Shown here: positions 1 to 10,399 of the stretch, one piece after another
Position numbering within the stretch: the stretch's first letter is position 1
Layout: each line of letters begins with the position of its first letter
Assembly: GCA_963682025.1 (NCBI GenBank)
Contig: OY821517.1
Location: 225,859,205-225,923,204 of the forward strand
Length of the DNA: 64,000 nucleotides
Source: Cordilura impudica
Taxonomy: Eukaryota; Arthropoda; Insecta; Diptera; Scathophagidae
Direction: 5' to 3'
Program-made: the position numbers and the translations under genes
Notes under the pieces: generated by a model
What the model was told of the DNA's origin: nothing
Database searches by the model: none
Seen by the model: only the letters and a program-made list of their open reading frames with translations

Positions 1-545
1 TGCGTTATGTAAAATATTTCTCTTTGGTGTCCTATGAAGTACTTTTTATAACAAGAAAAAATAATAGAAACTGGCCAAGAAAATCAATTATATTAAAATT
101 TAATTGGTATTCGAAGTTTCAATATCGCCAACAGTTTTTAAGTGGTAGTCGTATACAACATTGGTTGTAATATTTACTTTAAGAGGCAGGTGGAGAGTAT
201 CAAAGGTTCGACACAGCCGAAGTTAACACTCTTATTTGTTATATGTTATGGGGTCCAGATTTTTTTTATAATTTTTGTTTGAATAACTATTGGAGAAACT
301 AAAATAATTATTTATTGGGAAATCAACTAAATTTTCACTGGAAATTAATTGCTTGAACAAAACTCTTAACGTAGAAATTGTATCAGTGTCGAGGCCGGCT
401 ATAATTCTCTTACTTGTTTTTGTTTTATTCGTTGCATAAATAAAAGCATTTTACTGCTTCTTTGTTTGACTCAAAGAAGTGTAATCAATTTTAATCTCAT
501 TTCCCGACATGATAGAGATTTGAAACTTAAAACATAGCTCTGTAG
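1..545. other. Flank with small pieces of dispersed repeat families
   Basis: No gene is visible. Bases 186-240 match the 3' end of repeat family 2 (a GGTGGA..GTATCAAAG stretch, a TTCG..CGAA hairpin and an ACACTCTTATTTGTT end). Bases 241-265 are the reverse complement of the GGACCCCAT-containing stretch near 2926-2950, so two pieces of family 2 sit tail to head. Bases 391-425 resemble a decayed 3' end of family 1 (GGCCGGCTATAA then CTTACTTGTTT). The rest is AT-rich and unrecognised. Confidence 0.5.
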
Positions 546-1092
546 TCAGGGTATAATGACTTTATGCAGATGTTAGTTACTACCAAAAATACTTGACCTA
601 GACGAATCTTTAATTATACCGATCGACTCAAAATCACTTCTGAGGCCATTTAGCGATCTCAGTCAAATTGGGTTTGTATGTGTTTATTATATCCACTAAT
701 CAGTAGTCCAAATAAAATCCCTATAGTACAATCCTTAGTCATAGGCCCCATATAGAGCTGCTTCCCGATATTCACTTAAATCTACCAAAAAATAAAAATA
801 TTCCACAGATTTTTCTCAAATTTGGTTTGTTTATATTTTTTCAAAATATAAGTGAGTTTACCAAATATGGTCAGGATCGGTCCATTTTTGGACCTAGTCC
901 CCATATAAATATAGCATTCGATATGAACTTTTTCATATCTGCAGCCAAAAAAATTCATAACAATGCCACCGAAATTTGCTTTATGCTTATTTTCTATATC
1001 GAATTAATTGGACGGAAGAGATAGGGTCTTTAAACCATGGTATAGGGTATCGTATAGTCGGTCTAGACCGACTATAATTTTCTTACTTGTTT
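546..1092 (+). repeat. Dispersed repeat family 1, copy 1 (internally deleted)
   Basis: This copy is closely similar to the fuller copies at 6621-7413 and 7676-8470. It has the GGGTATAATGACTTT start region, the TTGACCTAGAC stretch, the CATAGGCCCCATATAGAGC block, and a 3' end with a GGTATAGGGTAT tract, a GTCGGTCTAGACCGAC palindrome and a CTTACTTGTTT terminus. The GTCCGTCCGTCTGTGTG block and following bases of the full copies are missing between about 640 and 665. There is no coding capacity. The class is unknown; the terminal hairpin would suit a Helitron/Helentron-like non-autonomous element, which is inference. Confidence 0.75.
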
Positions 1093-1195
1093 TTTTTTTT
1101 TTATTTTTAAAACAAATAATCACATTGTTGAGATCTAAAAATATATTTAAAATTAAACTTAAATGTTGATGCGGCGATTTGTAGACATAAAATTG

Positions 1196-2700
1196 TCAAA
1201 AAAATTTTTCTGGTTCAATGTTTTCGCGATATACCGACATATACCGCGATATACCGGAAGCAAGTATTTCTTCGGCCATAGAATTTCTCAAGTATGTTTT
1301 GATTCTTTTTAATGTAGAAAAACTCCTCTCGGCTAATGCAGTCGTCACTGGTATAACAACCAATATGTGTAAAAGAACGAACACATTTGGAAAAAGATCT
1401 TTGTTACATTCCAGAATAGCATCTAATGGATTTCATGATTTTACCGTTTTATTCTTCCAGAGTTGTCTCCATATACCAATTTCAGCGAGTACGACATTCT
1501 TTTGATCTTTTAAATAGTTCTTGTAAAACTCTAATATGTAAATAAGCTCGCTTGATGGAACGTTAACCACACTCATTCATACTACTTATGATCTCATCTA
1601 AAAACCAAATGAACAGGACTGATCTATAATAATTCTTTGATCAGCTGCCTGTAAATTAGATCTATATATCTGGGTTCCTACCCGTCTTGATAACTCTGGC
1701 ACTATACCATATTGCTGCACATTATTTCATTAAAAATTTGAAAAAACTCATCAGCATTTTTACGCATATCATTTAACACATTAATTATTAAATTTATATG
1801 TTCATAAGCCTTTATATTGTCAAGGTTTACGGATTGCAAATATTTTGATAAACTACGAGTAATATTTAAAATTTTGTTGCAAATACTAACACTTAGTACA
1901 AATTCAAATTTGCATATGCGATTTGCAAACTTCTCCCAATGTTACAGCCTAAAAATATATATATATCAGCAAACATAAAAAATAATTTTAATTTTAAGAT
2001 TATATAAAAATTAATAAAATTGCATACTGACCTTTTTCATCCACTATTTCCAAAGCTTCCATTATCTCTGACAAAGACTCGTAAAAAAGAGCAGCCGAGT
2101 CATGTCGTTCAACCCATCGGGTTTAACAATGCAATTTTAGCCTTTTAGATGCTTTTTCTTGGTTTTCAAAAATAGTTGATAAAATTTCCGTTTTGTTAAA
2201 AGAATTTCTAAAATAATTGCAAACTTCTGATATTGTCCCGAATAGGCATTTAATGACAAATTTAAAGCATGCGATGCGCAATGAATAAAAATTTCTGTTG
2301 GGCAATTCCTCAACACTTTGTAATGTTTGACTGGTATTATAAGCTTTTCGTGCAATCATCAAATGTATTAAAAAAAAATTGGGCTTTTATTGAAGCTTCT
2401 TTATGGTATTCCTTATTGAGTGCTGGTTAAAAGATTCTAGGGCGTCACTCCAATTTTTAAATGATAAATTAACCAATGCACCCTGTGTTATATTCTTTTC
2501 TTTTCCACATCCTTGCTTATTAGCAAATAAAATGCATTTTTTGCAAAATACACCAATAGCATAAGCTGAATAACAAAGTCATGGAAATTATTGTAACCAT
2601 TTAATTTGAAAATATAGATTTTTTCCGTTTTTCAATGTTTGCGCAAAAAATTTAAAGTTATAATCCGGACTTCGAAGTAGTTCTTGCTTTAATTCATCGG
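1196..2700 (-). pseudogene. hAT-type transposase remnant (TTF zinc-finger type)
   Basis: Minus-strand fragments of one hAT transposase occur in family order. A TTF-type zinc-finger region lies near 2650-2400 (GVFCKKCILFANK). A catalytic-domain segment lies near 2360-2140 (HCASHALNLSLN in one frame). The C-terminal hAT dimerisation region lies at 1384-1196 (AERSFSTLKRIKTYLRNSM). The pieces lie in different frames separated by stops, and most of the catalytic domain is unreadable. No terminal inverted repeats or 8-bp target duplication were identified. This is a dead copy; the assignment rests on the dimerisation and TTF motifs. Confidence 0.75.
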
Positions 2701-2868
2701 TTATGCTTTTGTTAATATATTAACCGATGTCATTTTTATGAAATTGAGTAGATTTTATGTCTACGTCTTGTTTCGAAAGAGAAGTTTTAGATAATGTTGT
2801 TGGTAAGTCATCAGAATGGATATCAACAGATTCTGATTCTTTATCTTGGTTATTAGTTTTTATACCCT

Positions 2869-3060
2869 CCACTGCAGTGTGCAGAGGGTATATATAAGTT
2901 TGTCATTCCGTCTGTAATAATTAGAAAAAAAATCTGGACCCCATAAAATATATATATATTTGTGATTCTTATAACAAGCGGAGTTGATATAGCGATGTCC
3001 GTCTGTCCGCCTGTCCGGCTGTCCGTCTGTCCGTCTGTGGAAATCACGATGACGGCTTCA
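2869..3060 (+). repeat. Dispersed repeat family 2, head region
   Basis: The segment begins with an imperfect palindrome (ACCCTCCACTGC..GCAGAGGGTATA), followed by AAGTTTGTCATTCCG and a run of TGTCCGTCTGTCCG-type repeats. It has the same plan as family 1 (hairpin start, then a GTCCGTC-rich block) with different sequence. The matching family-2 tail (AGGTGGAGGGTATCAAAG, TTCGGCATAGCCGAA, ACACTCTTACTTGTTT) occurs at 8886-8939, and decayed versions at 186-240 and 25880-25925. No coding frame is present. Confidence 0.65.
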
Positions 3061-3375
3061 CTCGGGCAACTAGGTTGCTCTTTAGCGTAAAAAATTACTC
3101 ACTTACATCCTGAGAAGTTTGCTGTTTAAAATCACCCAAATCGGTTCATCTGGTCCCGAGAATTGAACGAAAGAGTAAAAAACAGTCTTGAAAAAATATG
3201 ATTTGTCTATGTTGTTCTTGTCACGATAACGTTCTCAATAGGACAGCTAGGGTGCATGTTGCTAGTGAAAATGATTCACCAACATCATGAGAAGGTTTCC
3301 GTTTTTTAAATCGTGACAATAGGTTTCATAGGTGCCGAGAAATCAGTGAAAAGGTAAAAAGATATGATGTTTTCC
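3045..3375 (+). repeat. Diverged tandem duplication of ~160-170 bp
   Basis: Two neighbouring segments, about 3045-3215 and 3222-3375, share the same order of motifs. These are TCACGATGACG / TCACGATAACG, GGGCAACTAGG / GGACAGCTAGG, ACATCCTGAGAAG / ACATCATGAGAAG, then CCCGAGAA / GCCGAGAA and an AAGGTAAAAA-like end. Identity is low, so the duplication is old. It lies just inside the family-2 head and is probably part of the family-2 body. Confidence 0.5.
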
Positions 3376-4009
3376 TATATTGTTATTCTAGATTTTGTAT
3401 TTTGTCATAGCTGTACTTGTTGTTTTTATGGTCGTTGTGGTGATAGTATAAAAATTCAGCAATATCAACATATTATGGTGTAATATTTAAGTTAGTTAAT
3501 TAATAAAAGAAACTATATAAAATCAATATCAATATTCTGCGATTTTTATAACATCACAAAATGTTACAAATTGATACATACTACTGTTGCAAATATCAAA
3601 ATACTATAAATAACTTTCATATATTCTGTATATGCATATCCATAATAAGCGCATATTAAAAATAATATAAATATAAATTTTTTTATTTATACAAAATACT
3701 GCAATTTTTAGGGTTGCAATAAATAGTATGATTTTACGGGTTCAACTTTTAGTACATACATACATACAAAAGTAGTAGTGAAACTATAAAATATCTACCC
3801 TGTAAAAAATTGGTGTTTAAAAAAAATTTTTTTTGTCAGATGTCAGTAATATAATATAGTTGTCAATAATATTTAATTATAACACGTTTTTAAAAATGTA
3901 TTATTTAATGTTTGGCGCAGGCAAACGCCATGTGCAATGATCAAGCCTCGCCCTGGGAAACATGTATTCATGCTTTTCTTAGCACAAACCGAACTTCTTT
4001 TGGTACATT
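3376..4009. other. AT-rich stretch, nothing recognised
   Basis: Mostly A/T runs with short TATATA tracts. No reading frame, paired terminal repeat or family motif was seen. Confidence 0.4.
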
Positions 4010-4708
4010 ATGCATGAAACACATAGACGTCAGCGGCTACAAGAACACAGTCTGTCAAAAATAAAATACACACGATTATATGAAAACGATTATTTTGATA
4101 CCAACACAGCTACACGACTACACGACCACTTTTGCTGCTGTAGTCAACTTATGCGTGAAACACATAGAAGACAGCGGTTACACGACTACAGCCTGTCAAA
4201 AATAAAATACACACGTTTATATGAAAACGATTAATTTGACACCAACACAGCTACACGACCACTTTTGCTGCTGTAGTCAACTTAGGCTAATTTCTATTTT
4301 TGTTGGCTACAAAATAAGAATAGTGTTGCCAATATAACAAAATATGTAAAAGATATTAGTGCTATGAAATATTTTATTTTATTGAAAAAATTAATCTCAA
4401 AATGAAATGCTATAATAATTCCATTAATAATCAAAAGCGGTTAAGTAAATTCATTTATTTATTTTTACGTTATAATAATGCATTACAAATAAGTATTTGT
4501 ATATTTAAGTCAAGTTTATATAGAATCATGCATGTTTTTCTATTTTAATAAAGTAGAAAAAAAATATAATTGGCACTACTGAAATTGTTGTTATATGTTG
4601 CTGTCGTTTTCAAAAAAATTAAGTAGCTGACTACACGACTAAAATTGCAGCCAGCAGCATTTGTAGTCTTATGTTCGTGTAGCCGCTGTCGTCTATGTGT
4701 TTCATGCA
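4010..4708. mobile_element. MITE-like element with ~36-bp inverted ends
   Basis: The left end (TGCATGAAACACATAGACG.. at 4011-4045) is repeated as its reverse complement at 4673-4708 with about two mismatches. Inside the left half, a ~140-bp unit is tandemly duplicated (about 4012-4152 and 4153-4286), so the terminal motif GAAACACATAGA..ACAGCGG recurs internally. There is no transposase. Such non-autonomous elements with terminal inverted repeats are mobilised in trans by a DNA transposase. A target duplication could not be fixed, so the superfamily is open. Confidence 0.7.
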
Positions 4709-5257
4709 TTACGCTGTATTATAATACTATTTTCTTATATTACTGCTAGCTAGTAAACAAAGTGATCGTATCATTGTGAACGAAATAGAATTGAAATTGT
4801 GTGCAGATTTGTTTTACTTAAAAAACCTGTTTCAACAGATAGTGAATAATTTCCCACTAAGCATTTTATGCAATAAATGATCATGCGAGTCTTTTTTTGG
4901 CTCATCTGTGCTATTAAAAGAGTCATATATGCGCTCTTTTGCTGATCACAAAATATTCTTTTGTCGGGAGAAAATATTACCTTACCCCCGACTCTTCTTG
5001 ATAGCCTTTTTTATCCGATTTGCTTATCAGTTTCGACTTATTTTTGAGTCGTATTTAATATCATTTTTCTATTAAGCGTAAGCAAAAATCATTTTTTAGC
5101 CTTTTTCTAATACCGCATGTGATTAATCAGTTTTTTATCATAAAAAGTGCTCGAAGAAGGCACAGTAAGGTTATTTTTGTTAAATAATCGTCGAAATGAT
5201 GATTGGGATATCGTATATTTTTATATACACACATACATATCCAAGGTGGCACCACTA
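4709..5257. other. AT-rich stretch, nothing recognised
   Basis: No reading frame of note, no paired repeats and no family motif were found. Confidence 0.4.
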
Positions 5258-5713
5258 AAGGCAATAGACAACACAAAATGCTTGCGCAACGTCGTGGTTG
5301 CGCAACGTGTTGTGTGATGTGTAGGGGTGTTTTTCATGTTTGCGCAACAGTTGTGCAAAAATCAAATTGATTTGATTTTTGGAATTTTGCGCAACAGTCT
5401 TGTGTAGTGTGTAGGCAATTTCCATACAAAATTTCCATTTTTTAAAACATCTCGCGTTGTCAACACAGGCGGAAGAAAAAAAGGAATAAAATAAATAACA
5501 ATAATAAGAAATTTGCGTAGGCTACGTTAAGCAAAATGTTTGAAGAAAAAAATTAAAATGTCTGAAGAAAAAAATTAATAAGATTAAAATAAATACATAA
5601 AAACCAAACTAGAATTCTCTGCTTGTGCTTATGAATTTTGTGTAGTGTATATCCAAAAAAGCTGATGCGCAAACACGATGTTGCGCAAGCATTTTGTGTA
5701 GTCTATTTGGGCC
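5258..5713. mobile_element. MITE-like element with ~50-bp inverted ends
   Basis: The left end (AAAGGCAATAGAC..ACACAAAATGCTTGCGCAAC at 5258-5312) returns as its reverse complement at 5665-5713 with a few mismatches. The TTGCGCAAC/GTTGCGCAA core and a TGTGTAGTGTGTAGGC motif recur inside the element near 5340-5415, so the terminal block is partly repeated inwards. The element is about 455 bp with no coding capacity. The target duplication is not clear and the superfamily is unassigned. Confidence 0.75.
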
Positions 5714-6620
5714 TTAAGCCGAACTCTAATCGGGTTCTTATATGTGTACAGCCGAACGAAAACGAAAATACTCACCAAAGAGTAAAAGAAAGCAACAATT
5801 TCATTTAGTCTTATGAAAGCTTTGGAACAAAGCAAATGTATGTCGCATTGTCTTGTGAAATCTTACATTGTTTTTTAATAGGTACCAGTGATGCCTGGAG
5901 ATTTTTTCAGAAATCTCTACGCTAATGCAAAAAAATCCCTTTTTCCCTATACCAACTTTATTCTCCCTACACTACTTTTTCCAATTTTTCAAAAAAAAAA
6001 AATTATTTTTAATTTGTTAATTTTCAATTTCAATAATGCAAAAAAACATAAAAACGAAGAAAAATAACATAAAAAATAAATTAAGAATATCATAAGAATT
6101 ACATAAAAACAACATAAAAAAAACAGATATTCTAAAAAAATATTTTTACAATTCTGTATAATTCATCCTTTATATGGCTAGATGTGCATTTAAAATTTAC
6201 ACAATTAATTAAAATGGCTTGCAAATGAGATCTTATAACGCAAATGGAATTTTGGTTATTGGTTTTAAAAGGTATTTTTTTTGTAAGACATCGGTTATTA
6301 GCATGTATACTTAGATCTGATTTATCGCAATTGAATATTTTTTCACAAGCCTTGCATCTGCATTTAAAGGTTCATCTTTGACCTGTTCCATCCCATTAGC
6401 TTCTCGTCTCTCAACTAACTTGAGAAAACCTTGGTTTTCTGCATTTCTTTGATGTGTTTTCAGCATCATCGAAAAACGAATCGGACATTTTTCTAAAATC
6501 AATTATGTTTAAATTTATAATATTGTAATGTTCTTTTTATTTACAAACTAACTTAATAAAATCGAAGAGATCTACAAAGATGGCCGACTTAAGAAGTAAA
6601 CTGCACAAAAAAGTGCTTTT
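5714..6620. other. AT-rich stretch, nothing recognised
   Basis: Contains A-rich runs (for example 5985-6160) and short unrecognised frames on the minus strand. No motif was found that supports a gene or element. Confidence 0.35.
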
Positions 6621-7413
6621 TATACCCTATACCACTATGTGGTTTGGGTATAATGACTTTGAGCTGCTGTTTGTAACTACCAAAAATATTTGACCTAGAC
6701 CCATCTTTTATTATACCGATCGAATCAGAATCGCTAACTGATTCGATTTAACGATGTCCGTCCGTCCGTCTGTGTGTCCATGTAAACCTTGTAATCAAAC
6801 TGCAGGTCGCAAATATGAATATATTTTGACGAAATTTGGCACATAAGCTGCTATCAGCCATAGGCTGAATGCTGTTGAAATTGGGGAGAATCGGTCCATG
6901 GTCAGACCTAGCCACCATACAAATGACCCCTGTGAAATCGACATAAATTGCCATAAGATCTAAATTGTCATATAGATCTTACTCAAATTGGGTTTGTATG
7001 CATTTATTACACCCATTAATAAGTAGTCCAAAAATGATCCCTATGGGACAGCTCTTAGTCATAGGCCCCATATAGAGCTGCTTCCCGAACTTCACTTAAA
7101 TCTATCAAAAAACAAAAATATTGCACTGATTTTTCTCAAATTTTGTTTGTATATATTTTTGCAAAATACAAGAGACTTTACCAAACATATTCACGATCGG
7201 CCCATTTTTGGGCCTAGTCCCCATATAGATATAGCATCCGATATGAACTTTTTCATATCTGCTGCCAAAAAAATTAATAAAAATACCACTCATATTTGGT
7301 TTATGCTTATTTTCTATGTCCAGTTAGTTGGGCGTATGAGATAGGGTCTCTAGGCGCATGGTATAGGGTATCATATAGTCGGTCTAGACCGACTATAATT
7401 TTCATACTTGTTT
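6621..7413 (+). repeat. Dispersed repeat family 1, copy 2 (full)
   Basis: A ~790-bp non-coding unit. It opens with TATACCCTATACCAC followed by a near-palindromic ATGTGGTTTGGGTATA. It carries a TTGACCTAGACCCATC block, a GTCCGTCCGTCTGTGTGTCC block and several CCCATATAGA-type blocks. It closes with GCATGGTATAGGGTATC, the perfect palindrome GTCGGTCTAGACCGAC and TATAATTTTCATACTTGTTT. The outer ACCCTATACC / GGTATAGGGT pair is an inverted repeat. It is near-identical in plan to the next copy downstream. No protein is encoded and the class is unassigned. Confidence 0.85.
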
Positions 7414-7482
7414 GTTCTTGTCATTGTTATTAAAGAAGCCACATATTTACATCCTCCATATTATAGATTTATTACCAGACTT

Positions 7483-7663
7483 AAACAAGTAAGAAAATTA
7501 TAGTCGGTCTAGTCGGACGGACGGACATTGTTAAATCAACTCAGAAAGTGATTCTGATTCGATCGGTATAATTAAAGATGGGTCTAGGTCAAATATTTTT
7601 GGTTGTTACAAACAGCAGCACAAAGTCATTATACCCAAACCACATAGTGGTATAGGGTATAAA
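7483..7663 (-). repeat. Dispersed repeat family 1, inverted and internally deleted copy
   Basis: Reads as family 1 in reverse. It starts with AAACAAGTAAGAAAATTATAG (the tail), jumps directly to the GGACGGACGGACA block, and continues to the head (CCACATAGTGGTATAGGGTATA). About 600 bp of the interior are missing. It lies between two direct copies, giving a copy-inverted-copy cluster. Confidence 0.8.
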
Positions 7664-7675
7664 AAGGTATATATT

Positions 7676-8470
7676 TATACTCTATACCACTGTGTGGTTT
7701 GGGTAGAATGACTTTGTGCTGCTGTTTGTAACTACCAAAAATATTTGACCTAGACCCATCTTTTATTATACCGATTGAATCAGAATCACTATCTGATTTG
7801 ATATAACGATGTCCGTCCGTCCGTCCGTCTGTGTGTCCATGTAAAGCTTGTAATCAAACTGCAGGTCGCAAATATGAATATATTTTGACGAAATTTGGTA
7901 TATAAGCTGTTATCCGCCATAGGATGAACGCTGTTGAAATTGGTGAGAATCGGTCCATGTTCAGACCTAGCCCCCATACAGATGACCCCTATGAAATCGA
8001 CATAAATTGCCATAACATCCAAATTGTCATATAAATCTAAGTCAAATTGGGTTTGTATGTGTTTATTACATCCACTAATTAGTAGTCCAAAAATGATCCC
8101 TATGGGACAACTCTTAGTCATAGGCCCCATATAGAGCTGCTTCCCGATCTTCACTTAAATCTATCAAAAAACAAAAATATTGCACTGATTCTTCTCATAT
8201 TTTGTTTGTATATATTTTTGCAAAATACAAAAGACTTTACCAAACATGGTCAGGATCAGTCCATTTTTGGGCCCAGTCCCCATATAGATATATCATCCGA
8301 TATGAACTTTTTCATATCTGCAGCCAAAAAATTAATAAAAATCCCACTCAAATTTGATTTATGCTTATTTTCTATATCCAGTTAGTTGGGCCTGAGAGAT
8401 AGGGTCTCTAAACGCATGGTATAGGGTATCATATAGTCGGTCTAGATCGACTATAATTTTCTTACTTGTT
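7676..8470 (+). repeat. Dispersed repeat family 1, copy 3 (full)
   Basis: A second full-length unit of about 795 bp, direct to copy 2 and highly similar along its length. It has the CTATACCACTGTGTGG head, the GTCCGTCCGTCCGTCTGTGTG block, the CATAGGCCCCATATAGAGC block, a tail palindrome with one changed base (GTCGGTCTAGATCGAC) and CTTACTTGTTT. It is non-coding. Confidence 0.85.
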
Positions 8471-9021
8471 TTAATTTTAAAGTTTAAAATTGAAAAATAA
8501 ATAATATTAAGTTGCTAAAAAAAAATCTGCAAAAAATCCCTACAATTAGACAAAAGTAAGAAATCTTTTCATTGAAACTCATAGACGCAAATTCATTTCT
8601 CGATGCGTTACAAACGTAATGACAAACTGATGTAATAAGATCTGAAAAATAAAACTGATTAACGTTAGTTCTTTTAAAATATAACACATGGACAAGTATT
8701 CCAAAAAAGATCCGAAATTAAAAAATATATTTTGTTTACTATCTTTTATTGACTTTAATATTGTTAAACGTAAATGCTGAAAATTCAGAGTATTTGTTGT
8801 TATAATTTTTTAGTTATAAGTTGATCAAATTGTTTATATTTTCAAATATTTTATTTACATTTGTTACAAATAGTACAAGAAAACCTAGGTGGAGGGTATC
8901 AAAGATTCGGCATAGCCGAATTTAACACTCTTACTTGTTTATCATTAAAATTAAATCGAAAATGAAAAATTAAAAATTTTAATCGAAAATTTAAAATGGA
9001 AAATGAAAAATGAAATATTAA

Positions 9022-9052
<31 letters not shown>

Positions 9053-9330
9053 AATGAAAAATGGAGTTTGTTTTTTGTGTTGATTTGTGAATTGGCTATA
9101 ATTGATTAGCATGCCTTTAGGGTCTTTATTTAATGAAAAACAAATTTCCTAGAATTTGCACTCGAATTTCGAGGGCTGGAATCTGCTAGTTGGAATTAAA
9201 GTGTTAATTTTTTTTTGTAGAAACTTAAAAATTTCTACCACAATCACAAGAAAAAATTAAAATGCTATTTTTAAATTTACCAATCGTTAAAAAATTAATA
9301 ATTATTGAAATACCAAATTTATTAATCATT
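8471..9330. other. Repeat tail, A/G-rich simple repeat and unassigned DNA
   Basis: Bases 8886-8939 are the best-preserved tail of family 2 (AGGTGGAGGGTATCAAAG, a TTCGGCATAGCCGAA hairpin and ACACTCTTACTTGTTT). Bases 8986-9062 are a degenerate simple repeat of GAAAAAT / GGAAAAT units. The remainder is AT-rich with no supported feature. Confidence 0.55.
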
Positions 9331-9655
9331 CTTAAATTACACTACAACGGCCGCGCACATGCGTACCAGCAGGTCATAAACATTGTTTGTGTTGTTATCT
9401 TGAACTGACATAAACTGTGAAAATTCCCAACTGTGTGATAAACACGCTGTGTGATAAACACATTTGGGAATTTTCCTATTCAATATTTATTTGTAGATAA
9501 TGACGAAAATTACCTACTTAATTTCTGGAAAACATACATTAGATATAATGTTCATATTATCTCCTAAGCTCCTATAAGAGAAATCATAAAAGAATATATT
9601 ACGATAAAAATACTTTACAATACATATTAACATATATCGTGTTCATGTTTGAACA
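9331..9655 (-). repeat. BEL-1 3' LTR
   Basis: About 325 bp. On the minus strand it starts TGTTCAAACATGAAC at 9655. It is preceded by CCCCGGCAGAA, a polypurine-like tract. It matches 15606-15829 and 25275-25354, with only a few base changes over more than 290 aligned bases (for example ..GCGCACATG versus ..GCACACATG). Confidence 0.85.
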
Positions 9656-9715
9656 TTCTGCCGGGGAACATTAAATTTAACATCTACAACGTTTCTTTTG
9701 GTCATACATTTTCTC

Positions 9716-10399
9716 CTAATCAACATTACAACAAATACTACAAATAACTTTAACCAACGTTAGCGATGAGTGTCCACTAATATGATGCCAGTTTAGTGAA
9801 TTGTGCTCTATTTGATGTGATTTGATGGTTTCTATCTGCTTCAGCAAACGTTCGACTTCAGCGGTGTGATTTATCGGTACATTATCCAATTGCCTTAGCA
9901 TCTCAAAATCCTTGACTTCCTTTACCAAATAGGTTCTGAATTCATTATATTGTTCCGATCTGACCTCTTGTGGTGATGATAAAGTAGTTCTTCCAATTCG
10001 AGCTGTACATCCTGCGGGTAATGTAAAAACACCTTGGCTAGGTAGTTCTACCATTTCTTGCGTTTTGTGGCAGAGAATGTGAGCTGTGGAGCGTGCAAAT
10101 GTTCTAAAAAGCCAATTACTTCTTTCGTGTAACTCTAGCCAAATGTTTTTAGCTTTAATCTGCATAAATACACAATTATGTGAATTGCTGGGCTTCAATG
10201 TTGCTAGTTCACAAGATTTGTCGTAAGCATCTTTCCATGCCCAATTTCCTTTGCACAGATACTCGTTTTCTCCATCTTTCTGGCATTGATTTAGCATCGG
10301 CTGAGTGATGAGATGGTATGAATCCAATTCATAATTATAAACCACTTCAATGCTGCCACCATAGTTAGTCCATCTTTCATTTTTTGTATTATTTTCCAT
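9716..10399 (-). pseudogene. BEL-1 env-like glycoprotein remnant, 3' part
   Basis: A 227-codon open stretch whose C-terminal two thirds look like the ectodomain and stem of env-like proteins of roo/gypsy elements. Features are spaced cysteines (around residues 38, 49 and 63), a CHKTQEMVELPSQG stretch and a LPAGCTARI stretch. A heptad-like region and a Cys/Ile/Val-rich end follow, probably the beginning of a membrane segment. There is no signal peptide or cleavage site, so the N-terminal half is missing. The open stretch overlaps the end of the integrase frame, consistent with a deletion that fused the integrase C-terminus to the middle of env. It is not functional. Confidence 0.6.

Noticed and set aside
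2853..3047. TDGQTDSRTGGQTD-type minus frame as a protein
   Set aside because: It is the translation of the GTCCGTCTGTC repeat block of family 2.
4010..4234. 74-codon frame in the first MITE as a peptide gene
   Set aside because: It arises from the tandem duplication and spans repeat arms; no start context or homology.
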